A stretch of DNA of 64,000 nt from Hermatobates lingyangjiaoensis (lineage: Eukaryota > Arthropoda > Insecta > Hemiptera > Hermatobatidae). The notes beneath the pieces are model-generated. The model was not told the origin of the DNA, made no database searches, and saw only the letters and a list, made by a program, of their open reading frames with translations. Made by a program: the position numbers and the translations under genes. The stretch covers positions 5,539,001-5,603,000 of the forward strand of contig JAPFBL010000049.1 of NCBI GenBank assembly GCA_026182355.1, given 5' to 3'. Below are positions 55,380 through 64,000 of the stretch, piece after piece (the first letter of the stretch is position 1; every line of letters starts with the position of its first letter).

Positions 55380-56310
55380 TTAGTTCCACCCATTCTAACA
55401 GGTCCACTGCCTCATTCCCCTTCATTCCCCTGTTTGTTCAGGTACCCACCTGAAAGTGAACATACATTTAATGGTTATACAATTAATTTTTGATCATCAT
55501 TATAGCAGACCAGAGTCTGATATTTTTCTTGAAATGTGGAAGCTTACAATCGAAGTGATCATTTTTCATCACTCTGATACCTTAGTAGAATATGCTATGA
55601 GGGGAAGGTGTATCCTGCAATAATTTCTTCTCTAGAACAAGTTGGATGGTGCCAACTCAAGTATGTGTGGCTGATCATTTCTCATGTTATTCATAGACAA
55701 GCTTGTCTGTGTAATTTATTAAGACTAATATGGATACTTTCTTCTCCTTTTTAGGATAACACACAACGTATGCATATCATATCATAGGCTTTATCAGAAC
55801 AGTAATAGTAATTTTGAAGATGCCAATTGTAGATTAGTGATTAAGACCTCCATATTTTGCTAAAGAATTCGTTACACCAAGACAGTCCTTTTGTACCATT
55901 ACACTATGTAACTGTTCCAAGCTTTTCCGGTTTAGTCCTTCAACTAAAACGACTCCAAGAGCTTTTATAGTATAATATTTTCAATGGAAGCGTTTTGAAT
56001 ATTGACCTTCTTTCTACTTGAGAAAGGTAGAAGGACTTTCTTAGCAGATTTATATCAGGATTATTTTCATTTGCTGTCTTTTAATAATCTGGAGAGAATA
56101 CTGTATAAACCTAAAAGTAGTACAATCTAGCATGGCACTTCTTATAATAAGAATTTCATCTTATAATCTTATCATATCCCTTTCTATAGTAAATTTGATT
56201 ATTTAGAGTATCCAGTAGGTCACCTACAACTAATCTGTACAATATTCCCTTCAGAACTCCCCCCTGAGGAACGTCTTTACTAGCAACAATTGTAGCTATG
56301 GCAGGCCAAA
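55380..56310 (-). pseudogene. R1/LOA/I-group LINE relic (RT motif to RNase H)
   Basis: Minus strand: ASKDVPQGGVLKGILYRLVV then GDLLDTLNNQIYY (about 56290-56190) is the VPQGGVLSPxLxxLVVDDLL motif of the RT. Further on, NDHFDCKLPHFKKNIRLWSA, DQKLIV (YTDGSK position), WVPEQTGE and KGNEAVDLLEW (55450-55390) mark the RNase H. Many stops. The 55520-55745 part is mirrored at 53936-54178. Confidence 0.65.
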
Positions 56311-56790
56311 AGTTACATTAATTATTCTAACATACGATTGTTGTATTTCATTGCAGTTTGTATCCGATTTACGACTTGCGTAACTTACGACGGCCCTTAC
56401 TTACGACGAGTAAGACTTCTTACCCTGTTTACTTAGTGGTTTACCACTAAACTGAGTGGTTTACTGGTTTAAACAATTATCTTATCTTTCTCATAAATTA
56501 GTTAACTAGACAGTCTATACTGAGTTTTCTCATTATATATCTAAGAGCATCCCTCCTAATGGTTTGACACTTAAAATACACTTATGTGTCAATTGTTTAT
56601 CTAATAGACATCTCAGGTCTCAAATATTCTGCGTATTTTAAACTTATTAACTATTAACAAATGAGAGAGTCTCATCTTTTTGAACTGCGTTTCATTAATA
56701 ATATGGATAAAAAATTAAGACATTTGTTTCTTAAATAAAAGGAGAAAAAAAATTATATTAGGTGTCATAAGATATACGTATATACCGGTA
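56311..56790. other. AT-rich, no gene recognised
   Basis: Nothing supported. Confidence 0.35.
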
Positions 56791-56808
56791 TAGAGAGTGA
56801 GAGAGAGT

Positions 56809-56857
<49 letters not shown>
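56791..56857. repeat. (GA)n microsatellite
   Basis: GAGAGTGAGAGA-type run becoming pure GA. The Arg-Glu repeat frame starting at 56807 is an artefact of it. Confidence 0.95.
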
Positions 56858-56859
<2 letters not shown>

Positions 56860-57299
56860 TTACTGCCTAGAATACCGTATTAAAATAGTAAACTTAGATA
56901 AAATGATAATAAAATTGCATAAAACTGATAAAGAAATTGTAAACAGCTTGTATATAATAGAAAATAAAAAAAATCAAAACTGGAACAGACTGATTTTATG
57001 CATTCTAGAGTATAACTGTAGTGTCTGCCATTTATATAGGATCCTAATGATCCGACTTACCACCAAACAAATTTACCATGGTTTCATGAGAACCGAGTCC
57101 GGTTGTAAGTCGGATACCACCTGTTTATAGTTCCTGGATTAATACATCTACATACCAGTGCAAATTTAATGGAATCGAGAGCATATTGTTAAAAGGCTCT
57201 TCAATATCCATGAAGTAGTCTACAGTTATTTCTTCAATAACTAAAGTGTGTTCTATTTGGTTAACGAAAATTTTTGGAACACATTGAGACTATTTCTTC

Positions 57300-57960
57300 T
57301 TCTGATTTCAATTATATCCTCTATAAAGATGATTTTTTATCAAAAATTTGTCATGGTACTACACGCTGATTTAATAGTTTTTATTTTTACTCTTCAGTTT
57401 ACATATTATTCTTCAAATATTTATGAATATTATAGTAAGACATTACCAGTATTATATTTTAAATTAGTGTGACAAAAATATGATATTCTTCAAATTACCG
57501 AAGAAGTAGATTAAAATTAGTATCCGATTTGTTATAAAGAACGAAATAGTTTTTGTTATTAAAGAACTTCAATATTACCTGAAGACAATAAAGTTCTTAA
57601 ACCCACCAATAACTATATAAATGATATTGTGTTTTTCTTCAAGGGTGCAACATTAAGTTTGATTACAACACTTTTTTAAACAACCATCCATTATACCCTT
57701 AAAAGTACCTTGTAACAACCATCTATCACACCCACATATATGTTTGATTGACGCAGATCTTTTACATTTAAAAACTCTATTCTTCACATATATCTCATTA
57801 ACTAATTAAACATATCAAATTTATTTATTAAAACCTTAAATAACAATTTCATTTCACTCCATTGTTCAAAAAATTCTTAATACAATTTAAACAAATCCGA
57901 CAAGGGCAGCAGGAAATCTATTATTCCAAGATGAATTTTTAATTTTTGCAGCTATACTAG
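57300..57960 (-). repeat. Family F arm fragment
   Basis: TCAAAAATTTGTCATGGTAC, CGAAGAAGTAGATTAAAATT, ACTTCAATATTACCTGAAG, AAGGGTGCAACATTAAG and GATTGACGCAGATCTTTTAC follow the order of 22620-22870 plus 24330-24480 and of 37200-37400. Confidence 0.55.
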
Positions 57961-57987
57961 TTAACCTGCCCGTCTTTGACGTAATTC

Positions 57988-58754
57988 TCAAAAATTCGGA
58001 GATGATACATGGTGTTCCAAAATATCAAGCAAATGCCTCTGCATACACCACATTAGCTGTCTGTCCTTTAGGTTCATGGAAGAACAAAGAGTTGGAACCT
58101 CTGACTGTTGGCCAAGCAAACTACAGTTGACCATGTGAGAAAAACTTGGTCTCGCTAACTTAAATTCCTGCATTAGATAAAGTCTCCCTTTGCGACTTAG
58201 TTAACGACATTGTAAAATAGACTCTGACAGGACTTTGCAATCATTTCAACGGAAACAGGCAGTGGCTCGGAATCAATGGTATGGGTGGTATACACACAGA
58301 CTCCACATTCCACACCTAGTTATGATGTCCGCCTCTATGGCGTATCTGCACAGAGCACAATCTCAGAGTCGTGTCCCGTTGCACATTTTTGGGGCACTTA
58401 AGTATCGTAACATGAAATTTGTTACTTCTATTAATTCACAGCATGATTGGTGCTTGCTCCTACTTTAAGTTTTTACCCATGAGCAGGCAGTCTAGGAGCA
58501 GTCACGAAGTCAAGAAATTCAGTTAGATAATCAACTGCTTCCTCATCACTAATCACTCTCTTTACTGACTTGTAAGTTCTTTCCTCGGCTAGAGATAGCG
58601 TAAGAACTTGTTTGTTGATTTTTCCTTCCTGTTCATTAGTAAGAGGTGGGAATTGCTCGTTCACAAAGCCATTTATTCTGAATAGGTAGTAGATTATGAC
58701 CTCTGGTAACACCTTGTTTACAAGCTCAAATATGCAATATATTGTCACACGCAA
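57988..58754 (-). pseudogene. Helitron PIF1-type helicase C-terminal relic
   Basis: Minus strand, starting at 58754: INKQVLTLSLAEERTYKSVK, EEAVDYLTEFLDFVTAPRLP and AHG match the INxxxLxxLPGExxTYxSxD ... YPTEFLNxLxPxGLPPH block of Helitron helicases. Then GTRLRDCALC, CIPPIPLIPSHCLFPLK, FTMSLTKSQRETLSNAG (motif FAMTINKSQGQT) and FSH plus, after a frameshift, GQL (FSHGQLYVAxSR, motif VI). NVVYAE near 58035 fits the terminal TxNVVYREVL. Three or more frameshifts and stops. No Rep domain or Helitron termini were found nearby. Confidence 0.8.
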
Positions 58755-58912
58755 ATGAAATTAAAATTAATTATCAATATCTACTTACCACACTTGTATA
58801 TTTTCAAGATTAACATGTCTGTATAGTTAGCGAAATATGGCTTAAAAGTTCATAACTTCGCTTCCACGTTGAATTTTCAATCAACTGTCCAAAAACGATA
58901 GAAACATTTATA

Positions 58913-59602
58913 CAGTAGAACCTCCGCTGACGAACGCTTAAGCCCACGAACTTTTCGCCTCAAGAACATTAAATTCGCGAGCATATAGTCTCTGCTGACG
59001 AACTAGTTTTCGGCGGACGAACCAAACCACGCGGTCGAACAGCGCCACGGTGGCGGCCACGAGAAGCTGACGCACGCTCACGGCGTCCCGGTGTTTGTGT
59101 TTGATAGACATTTTGGACCATATTGAGTGTACTTTTGCTATTATGGGACCGAAAAAGATCCCACCATAGGCTAGTGTTAAGCCTAAGAAGACATTAAAGA
59201 AAATTACGATCGAGCAGAAGAAGGAGATCATTGAAAAACACGAACGAGGTGTGCGTTTGTGGGACTTAGTGTCCCAGTACCAGTACGCTAAGTCTACCAT
59301 TGCTACCATCCTTAAGAACAAGGAAGCTATTAAGGGTGCGTGTGTGGCTAAGGTACTTTATTATACAGTACAGTTTATTTCTTTAATTACAATACAATAA
59401 CACATTTATTATACATAAAATAAGGTATATTTTTGTTTAGTTTTAAGGCTTATTTAGTAGAAAATTATGTTTTATGGGGACCTGGAACGGATTATTCTCA
59501 CTTTAATGGTTTCTTATGGGAGATAAATGTTCGGAAGAAGAACTTTTCGCCTTACACACACTTTCTAGAAACCAATTATGTTCATGAGCTCAGGTATCAC
59601 TG
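58913..59602 (+). mobile_element. pogo/Tigger-type DNA transposon, internally deleted (690 bp)
   Basis: Starts CAGTAGAACCTCCGCTGACG at 58913 preceded by TA (58911-58912); ends ...CAGGTATCACTG at 59602 followed by TA (59603-59604). The reverse complement of the end, CAGTGATACCTGAGCTCATG, pairs with the start as an imperfect TIR, and TA is the expected Tc1/pogo target duplication. Internal blocks CGAACTTTTCGCC near both ends are typical of Tigger-like elements. Only the first part of the transposase remains. Confidence 0.85.
59143..59400 (+). pseudogene. Tigger/pogo transposase N-terminal fragment
   Basis: ATG at 59143 gives MGPKKIPP, then a TAG at 59167-59169, then ASVKPKKTLKKITIEQKKEI, IEKHERGVRLWDLVSQYQYA and KSTIATILKNKEAIKG. 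This is the CENP-B-type N-terminal helix-turn-helix (KxxxTIxxKxxIIExxExGxxxxDLAxxYxxxKSTIxxIxK). The DDE catalytic core is deleted. Stop at 59398-59400. Confidence 0.75.
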
Positions 59603-59649
59603 TACTATAAGATCTATTTTGTGTAAAATATGCATAGAATCTATCAATC

Positions 59650-59800
59650 AGTGTAGCCGGTAGTGTGATGACAGACTTATGATACACAACCGCCCACATA
59701 CACACAGACATTATCGATAAAACTTTGAACAAGGACTTTCCGAACATCAAAAAATATGAATCCTTCAAATTTTTACAAATTTACATATTTTGTGTACTTA
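59650..59800 (-). repeat. Family F inner-end fragment
   Basis: GTAGTGTGATGACAGACTTA, CCGCCCACATACACACAGA and CATTATCGATAAAACTTTGA followed by GGACTTTCCGAACATCAAAA mirror 34265-34440. Confidence 0.5.
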
Positions 59801-61010
59801 ATTAAAGTAAATAAAAAAATATTAACTATTTTACTTGAATTATTGTCTAGATAATGCTGAAAGAAGATTTTTGTGAGTGAATTCTATTTTCCCTTTAAAA
59901 TCTAATGCTAAAGTCTATAGTTGATGCATAACTATTTAAATAATTGCTGCTTCAACTTCACTTTTTGCCATCGATATAAATGACCCAACTCCATTAAAGG
60001 TTATCCCAAGCACCCATATGTGGCATAAATATGTGAACAGCAATAATCCCGTCACGTAGAAAAGCATTTAATAATTTATACGATGTAAGGGAGAGATACC
60101 AAAAAGCATAAACAGAAAGTTTTCAAGAACTTGAGTATTGCTGCATAGAATATTTGTTTATCTGGAAACCTTATCAAGAAAAAAGTAAAATTTATAATAT
60201 ATATCAATATTGTTAATCATTTTACTTTTTTAAATTTTATCACAGAAAAAGATTTAGAAAAACAGTATTTTTCCTTACTAAGTTATTCATTTTGTAAATA
60301 TGTATATTAGTAACTCTTGAACGTAATATGTTTGACCTTGGAGTATTTGCAAATATTATTGACGGAATTAATTTTATATAAACTAATAATATTAATAGTA
60401 TGTAAAAGATGCTTTATGATAATTATTATATGAAATAATATTAAGTGCAAATTTATTAGCTTAAACTGTAAACTAATATATTTAAATTTTATACCTTTGT
60501 GCCATAAAAAAAAATTTTTAAACACAAAAAATATGAGATGGTTGTACTTATGGATAGAAAAAAAAAACGATATAATGTTCTGCGAGACATTACGAACTTA
60601 GAAATAATGAGAATATTTCAAGTAAAAGTTCATGCTTCTTTATTTTTTCGTACAGTCATATATCATGCTCTGCTAAAGACATACATTGTTAGGGGATATC
60701 ATCTCTGAACGAACTATTATTTCTAAAATATTACCAAGATGTAGTAAACATAGCTATCAGCACCATCTTAATTCTGTCATGAACAGTGTAACGTTCCCTT
60801 GCACAAATGTTTAGTGCTGCGATTTCTAGACTAGGAGTCTCGGAACACAACATGATTTTTATAACATACTTGTATAAATAAGATTACATTAACAATATTA
60901 AGTTTTACCTTGAATATTAATCCGTTATATATGGCCTTTAGTGTCTACTATCTCAGTCAGTAAATTGTGTAATAAACACACAATTTTGTCCATTTATGCC
61001 ATACTGTAAG
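59801..61010. other. AT-rich, no gene recognised
   Basis: Nothing supported. Confidence 0.4.
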
Positions 61011-61014
61011 ATGT

Positions 61015-61820
61015 TTGTTTGGTCCCAAATATTTATAAACGACCTACTGCCTAATCTCCCGGTATTCTGTTGCTTCCATGTTTCCAGGTACCACTAAGAG
61101 AGTCAACTTACACTGAGTTCATTATTAGTTTTTGAACCATCAGATTAGAGCACAATTCTTAATATCAGAAAGCATCAATCCAGGTACTCATTTGCGTACA
61201 CTCCGAGATCTCTTGTGAAATAATCTACGAATGGCATTTTATCTGACCAATATACAGGTCATCATTAATGTTTCATTCTCTAATTTTATCGCTATATGTC
61301 CCAAATAGAGGTATTTCCATTTCATAAAATAGGGAGAGAATTAATAATTTTTGATACAAATGCCTATGTGAGAGATGCTTAAGTGCTTCAATAATGGAGG
61401 TCCTAGAAAGAGCGATTGATCAGTCATCCCTATACGTTTCTTTGTCTTTGTGTGCATCACATAACCGATGCACATGATATCAGCTGAGCGTTCCTTAGCT
61501 AGTGGGGTTGTTCCATGGCTTTTCCAATTTAATATTTTATCTAAAGAACCGTAACTATGTCCGTAGGTTTTATAGTTTTTTTTCTCCTTTAGAGAAACAT
61601 ACAGACCGTTTTAGGAGGATTGATACCCACACATTTTACCTTTACTTAAATTTCACCAATATGGGAGAATGCTGCAACATCTGAAAGGCAGTACCATCAT
61701 GCATTATTCTTTTTCTAATATCTTTTGAATAGTCTGTGAATGGTAAACATCATTATATCTAGTACACAATAAGTCATCCACATATAATCACGAGAATTGC
61801 AGCGATAGCATGCCACTTCA
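61015..61820 (-). pseudogene. R1/LOA/I-group LINE relic (RT VDD motif to RNase H)
   Basis: Minus strand: LYVDDLLCTRYNDV (about 61786-61745) from the RT palm, DGSKTNNELS (61146-61118, YTDGSK motif) and VPGNMEATE (about 61095-61065) from RNase H. Order and spacing match 25970-26940 and 55380-56310. Heavily decayed. Confidence 0.55.
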
Positions 61821-61969
61821 GAACATCCTTTAATGTTCAAAACTGTCGTAAATCTGATACTTACACTAATTATTATTATTATTATTAATTGCTCTTTTAC
61901 TATGTTGATATAAATGTAATGATCTCCTTCTATGTTCAATGATTAAGCCAATGTAATTCCTTTAAGACT

Positions 61970-62400
61970 TCGAAAGATTTCTATTTTGTCAAAAATGTGT
62001 AAGAAAAAATTCGATGGTTCATCGAATTACAGAAGATGTAGCTTAAAATCAGTGTCCATTTTGTAATAAAAGGTGAAAGAGTACTCTTACCATACTTCAA
62101 TAAATCCCAAAGGCAATGAGAATTATAAACACACCAATTTTGTTCAAGGTGGGAAATGCATTTGATTCTGATCTAACACTTTGTTTGAGAACCATCCATC
62201 ATATCATGGAAACTCTCAGAAAATATACCTTTGATTGCCTTTCATTTTTCACATTTAAGAATTATATTCATCCTACGTATATTAACTCCTTAAGACATTA
62301 AATTTTTGTTTATTAAAACCCTAAATAGGAAATCTATTTAGAAAATACACAAACATGTGTTTAAATACACATACAAGTGTATTTATTAAGAAATAAAGTT
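61970..62400 (-). repeat. Family F arm fragment
   Basis: TGTCAAAAATGTGTAAGAAA, GAATTACAGAAGATGTAGC, ACTTCAATAAATCCCAAAGG, AACCATCCATCATATCATGG and TTTGATTGCCTTTCATTTTT follow the arm order seen at 22620-22870 and 57330-57800. Confidence 0.5.
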
Positions 62401-62469
62401 ACATATGTAAATAGGAAATTTACACGAAATTTGTAAACTGAACTTTGTGTTCTTAAAAGTGATCTACCA

Positions 62470-63290
62470 ATTCGTTTATCCAAGACACATACGTAAAGCA
62501 AAGTCTACTGCCAGGCAAAGAAGGGAACACCACGATACCCGTAGTGTAGGCAGGGACCATTGCTGCCTGGAGAACAGTAATGTTGAAGAGACAACTGAGT
62601 GACATTGAATGGAAAGAATGAAAATCTTACAACACTCGGGGAGACCACGATCATATCTGGTGCAGGAGTGGTACTGTTCTATGATGTAATCGTCGATTTC
62701 TAGGCACAACCAAAACTCCTCGTCTATTAAGTGAAGAAGAAATTTAGTTTTAAATAGTTACATTAAAGAAAACTCGCATTATATAATATATTAGGTTGCT
62801 ATGATGTCAAATATTGCCAATTACTTCACTCATTTGATCTACCAAGAATGTAATTATATTGTTAATAGACTCTCAAACAGCTATGAGCAATCTATTATCC
62901 AATGTAGAAACCGACTGCATCCCAATAATTGGTGCTTCAAACGTCTTTTACATAAGCTAGTTTTGGATAGGTGGACAGTAGGCAATGTGAAAGCAGAAAG
63001 AATGAAATAGGGGTTTTACTGTCACAACCGTTCTATCCAACATTCTTCCAGACTACAAAAACCTCTCAGCACAACGATAGAGCGGTGTATAAAACATGGT
63101 CTGCATACAAAATTGCCTGGTAAAGGCTGGGCAATATATAATTTCTGTCTCGGTTGACCTCGTCAGAACAACTACGGTGGGGGACGATTACCTCGGGTCA
63201 CACCTTCACCACATAGACGTGTTAATATTCCCAACCTCTTTGTGACCACGACATGATGCATGCATCGATCCTGCCCGGTCTTGCAATCTA
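62470..63290. other. GC-richer patch, unidentified
   Basis: Frames such as 62801-63010 (plus, LIYQECNYIVNRLSNSYEQS) and 63399-63172 (minus, CKTGQDRCMHHVVVTKRLGI) lie here. Composition stands out from the AT-rich flanks. I recognise no domain, splice pattern or repeat partner in the window. Confidence 0.3.
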
Positions 63291-63317
63291 AGAGTGTCCA
63301 AGCAATAGAGATTACAT

Positions 63318-64000
63318 AAAACAACTTTCTTACATAATACAGTTTTACAAATAAGGAAGAAGAAAAAGTTTGCTTAAATAATAACATTATTTTACACATT
63401 AGAAATTTGTATTACAACTAAAATGCTGCGATCGATATGCAAAAACAAGATAAAAATTCTACACAGTAGCGTGATACCAACATATAAAGAAATAATGTCT
63501 AAAACTTTCATTATTACAAGTAAAACTGTTTTAATATTTATCTAACAAGAAATACAATAATTAATAACATAATCCCAATAGAAACACTTTCTTAAATAAT
63601 ACCGTGTTACCAATATAGAAATAAAAAGTGCAAAATTATACATTATTTTATTGTTTACATTTAAAATTCATTTTACGCATAAAAACAATAATACATTACA
63701 AAACTGGATAACAAATACTTTCTTACAGAATTCAGTTTTTCCCATCTGCAGATTATAATTACACATATAAATAATAATTTTAATTTACATAATAAAGATG
63801 AAATAAACTCCAATAATGAATAATTAGATTTTACATATATTTCTTTTACAATAATTCAATAATATAATTAGTGGAAGCTAACAATACCTTATTTTTTAAT
63901 AATAATCATTCATAATGACTTATAATTAACTTAGATAAAAACAATATCTACAATCATAATATTAACACGGGAATAAAATATTTCAAATTAAATAAATGTT
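63318..64000. repeat. Degenerate ~131-bp tandem repeat running to the window edge
   Basis: A CTTTCTTACATAATACAGTT-like start recurs at about 63327, 63458, 63588, 63718 and 63842, i.e. steps close to 130 bp, each followed by TTACCAATATA-like and ATTATTTTA-rich sequence. Identity between monomers is low by eye. Probably an old satellite whose remainder lies beyond the window. Confidence 0.5.

Noticed and set aside
58938..59321. 127-codon minus-strand frame
   Set aside because: Antisense shadow of the pogo/Tigger transposase fragment and its TIR region.
63318..64000. CRISPR array
   Set aside because: Period (~131 bp) and degeneracy are those of a satellite; no short identical repeats with spacers, and the genome is eukaryotic.

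Overview
This is an AT-rich eukaryotic (animal) window with no prokaryotic organisation: no operons, long TA, CA, CGCA and GA microsatellites, and almost all recognisable coding sequence belongs to decayed transposable elements. Penelope-like elements (PLEs), Jockey-like and R1/LOA/I-group LINEs with RNase H, a tRNA-derived SINE, and a SINE tail beside a short TTAGG run resembling motifs common in arthropod repeats point to an arthropod, perhaps a chelicerate. That assignment is inference; no rRNA, mitochondrial or recognised host gene is present to prove it.

Layout. 424-8238: a hAT-type DNA-transposon shell (TIRs plus near-matching 8-bp target duplications) filled with nested PLE copies. Two near-identical PLE copies sit head to head (775-5970, 2.5-kb arms), then a second PLE inverted pair (about 6020-7527), then two microsatellite-bounded hairpins. 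9.6-13.9 kb: an unnamed AT-rich repeat (called family F here), a 5'-truncated zinc-finger/GIY-YIG PLE, an 850-bp near-perfect palindrome and compound microsatellites. 14.22-14.43 kb (minus): the best candidate host coding exon. 16.4-40.5 kb: mostly family F copies (one a 3.6-kb inverted pair), LINE relics, a 1.44-kb retroposon with a perfect 15-bp target-site duplication, and Ty3/gypsy and PLE scraps. 41.9-46.99 kb: LINE and BEL-like scraps and a second PLE-terminal cluster. 48-56.3 kb: LINE fragments, one with ORF1 joined directly to the ORF2 C-terminus, two SINE copies, a SINE tail and a Jockey-like 3' end with poly(A). 57-60 kb: family F, a Helitron helicase relic and a pogo/Tigger deletion derivative with both TIRs. 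61-64 kb: another LINE relic, family F, an unidentified GC-richer patch, and a degenerate ~131-bp tandem repeat reaching the window edge.

How the parts fit. PLE copies repeatedly show one architecture: a (TA)n tract exactly at the break in the N-terminal ORF, a C-terminal RT/GIY-YIG segment, a short 3'UTR, then a terminal segment with a conserved hairpin (CTGANGA, one spacer base, stem II, GAA, usually a short self-complementary stem) resembling a hammerhead ribozyme core, then (TA)n again. The hairpin stem changes sequence between copies but keeps pairing. Family F is the other dominant structure: noncoding, built of ~300-bp modules each carrying a GATCCRTCAAACGGT-like box, often paired as inverted arms. 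I found no CRISPR, operon, rRNA or tRNA gene. The likely undescribed items are family F and the exact form of the PLE hairpin.
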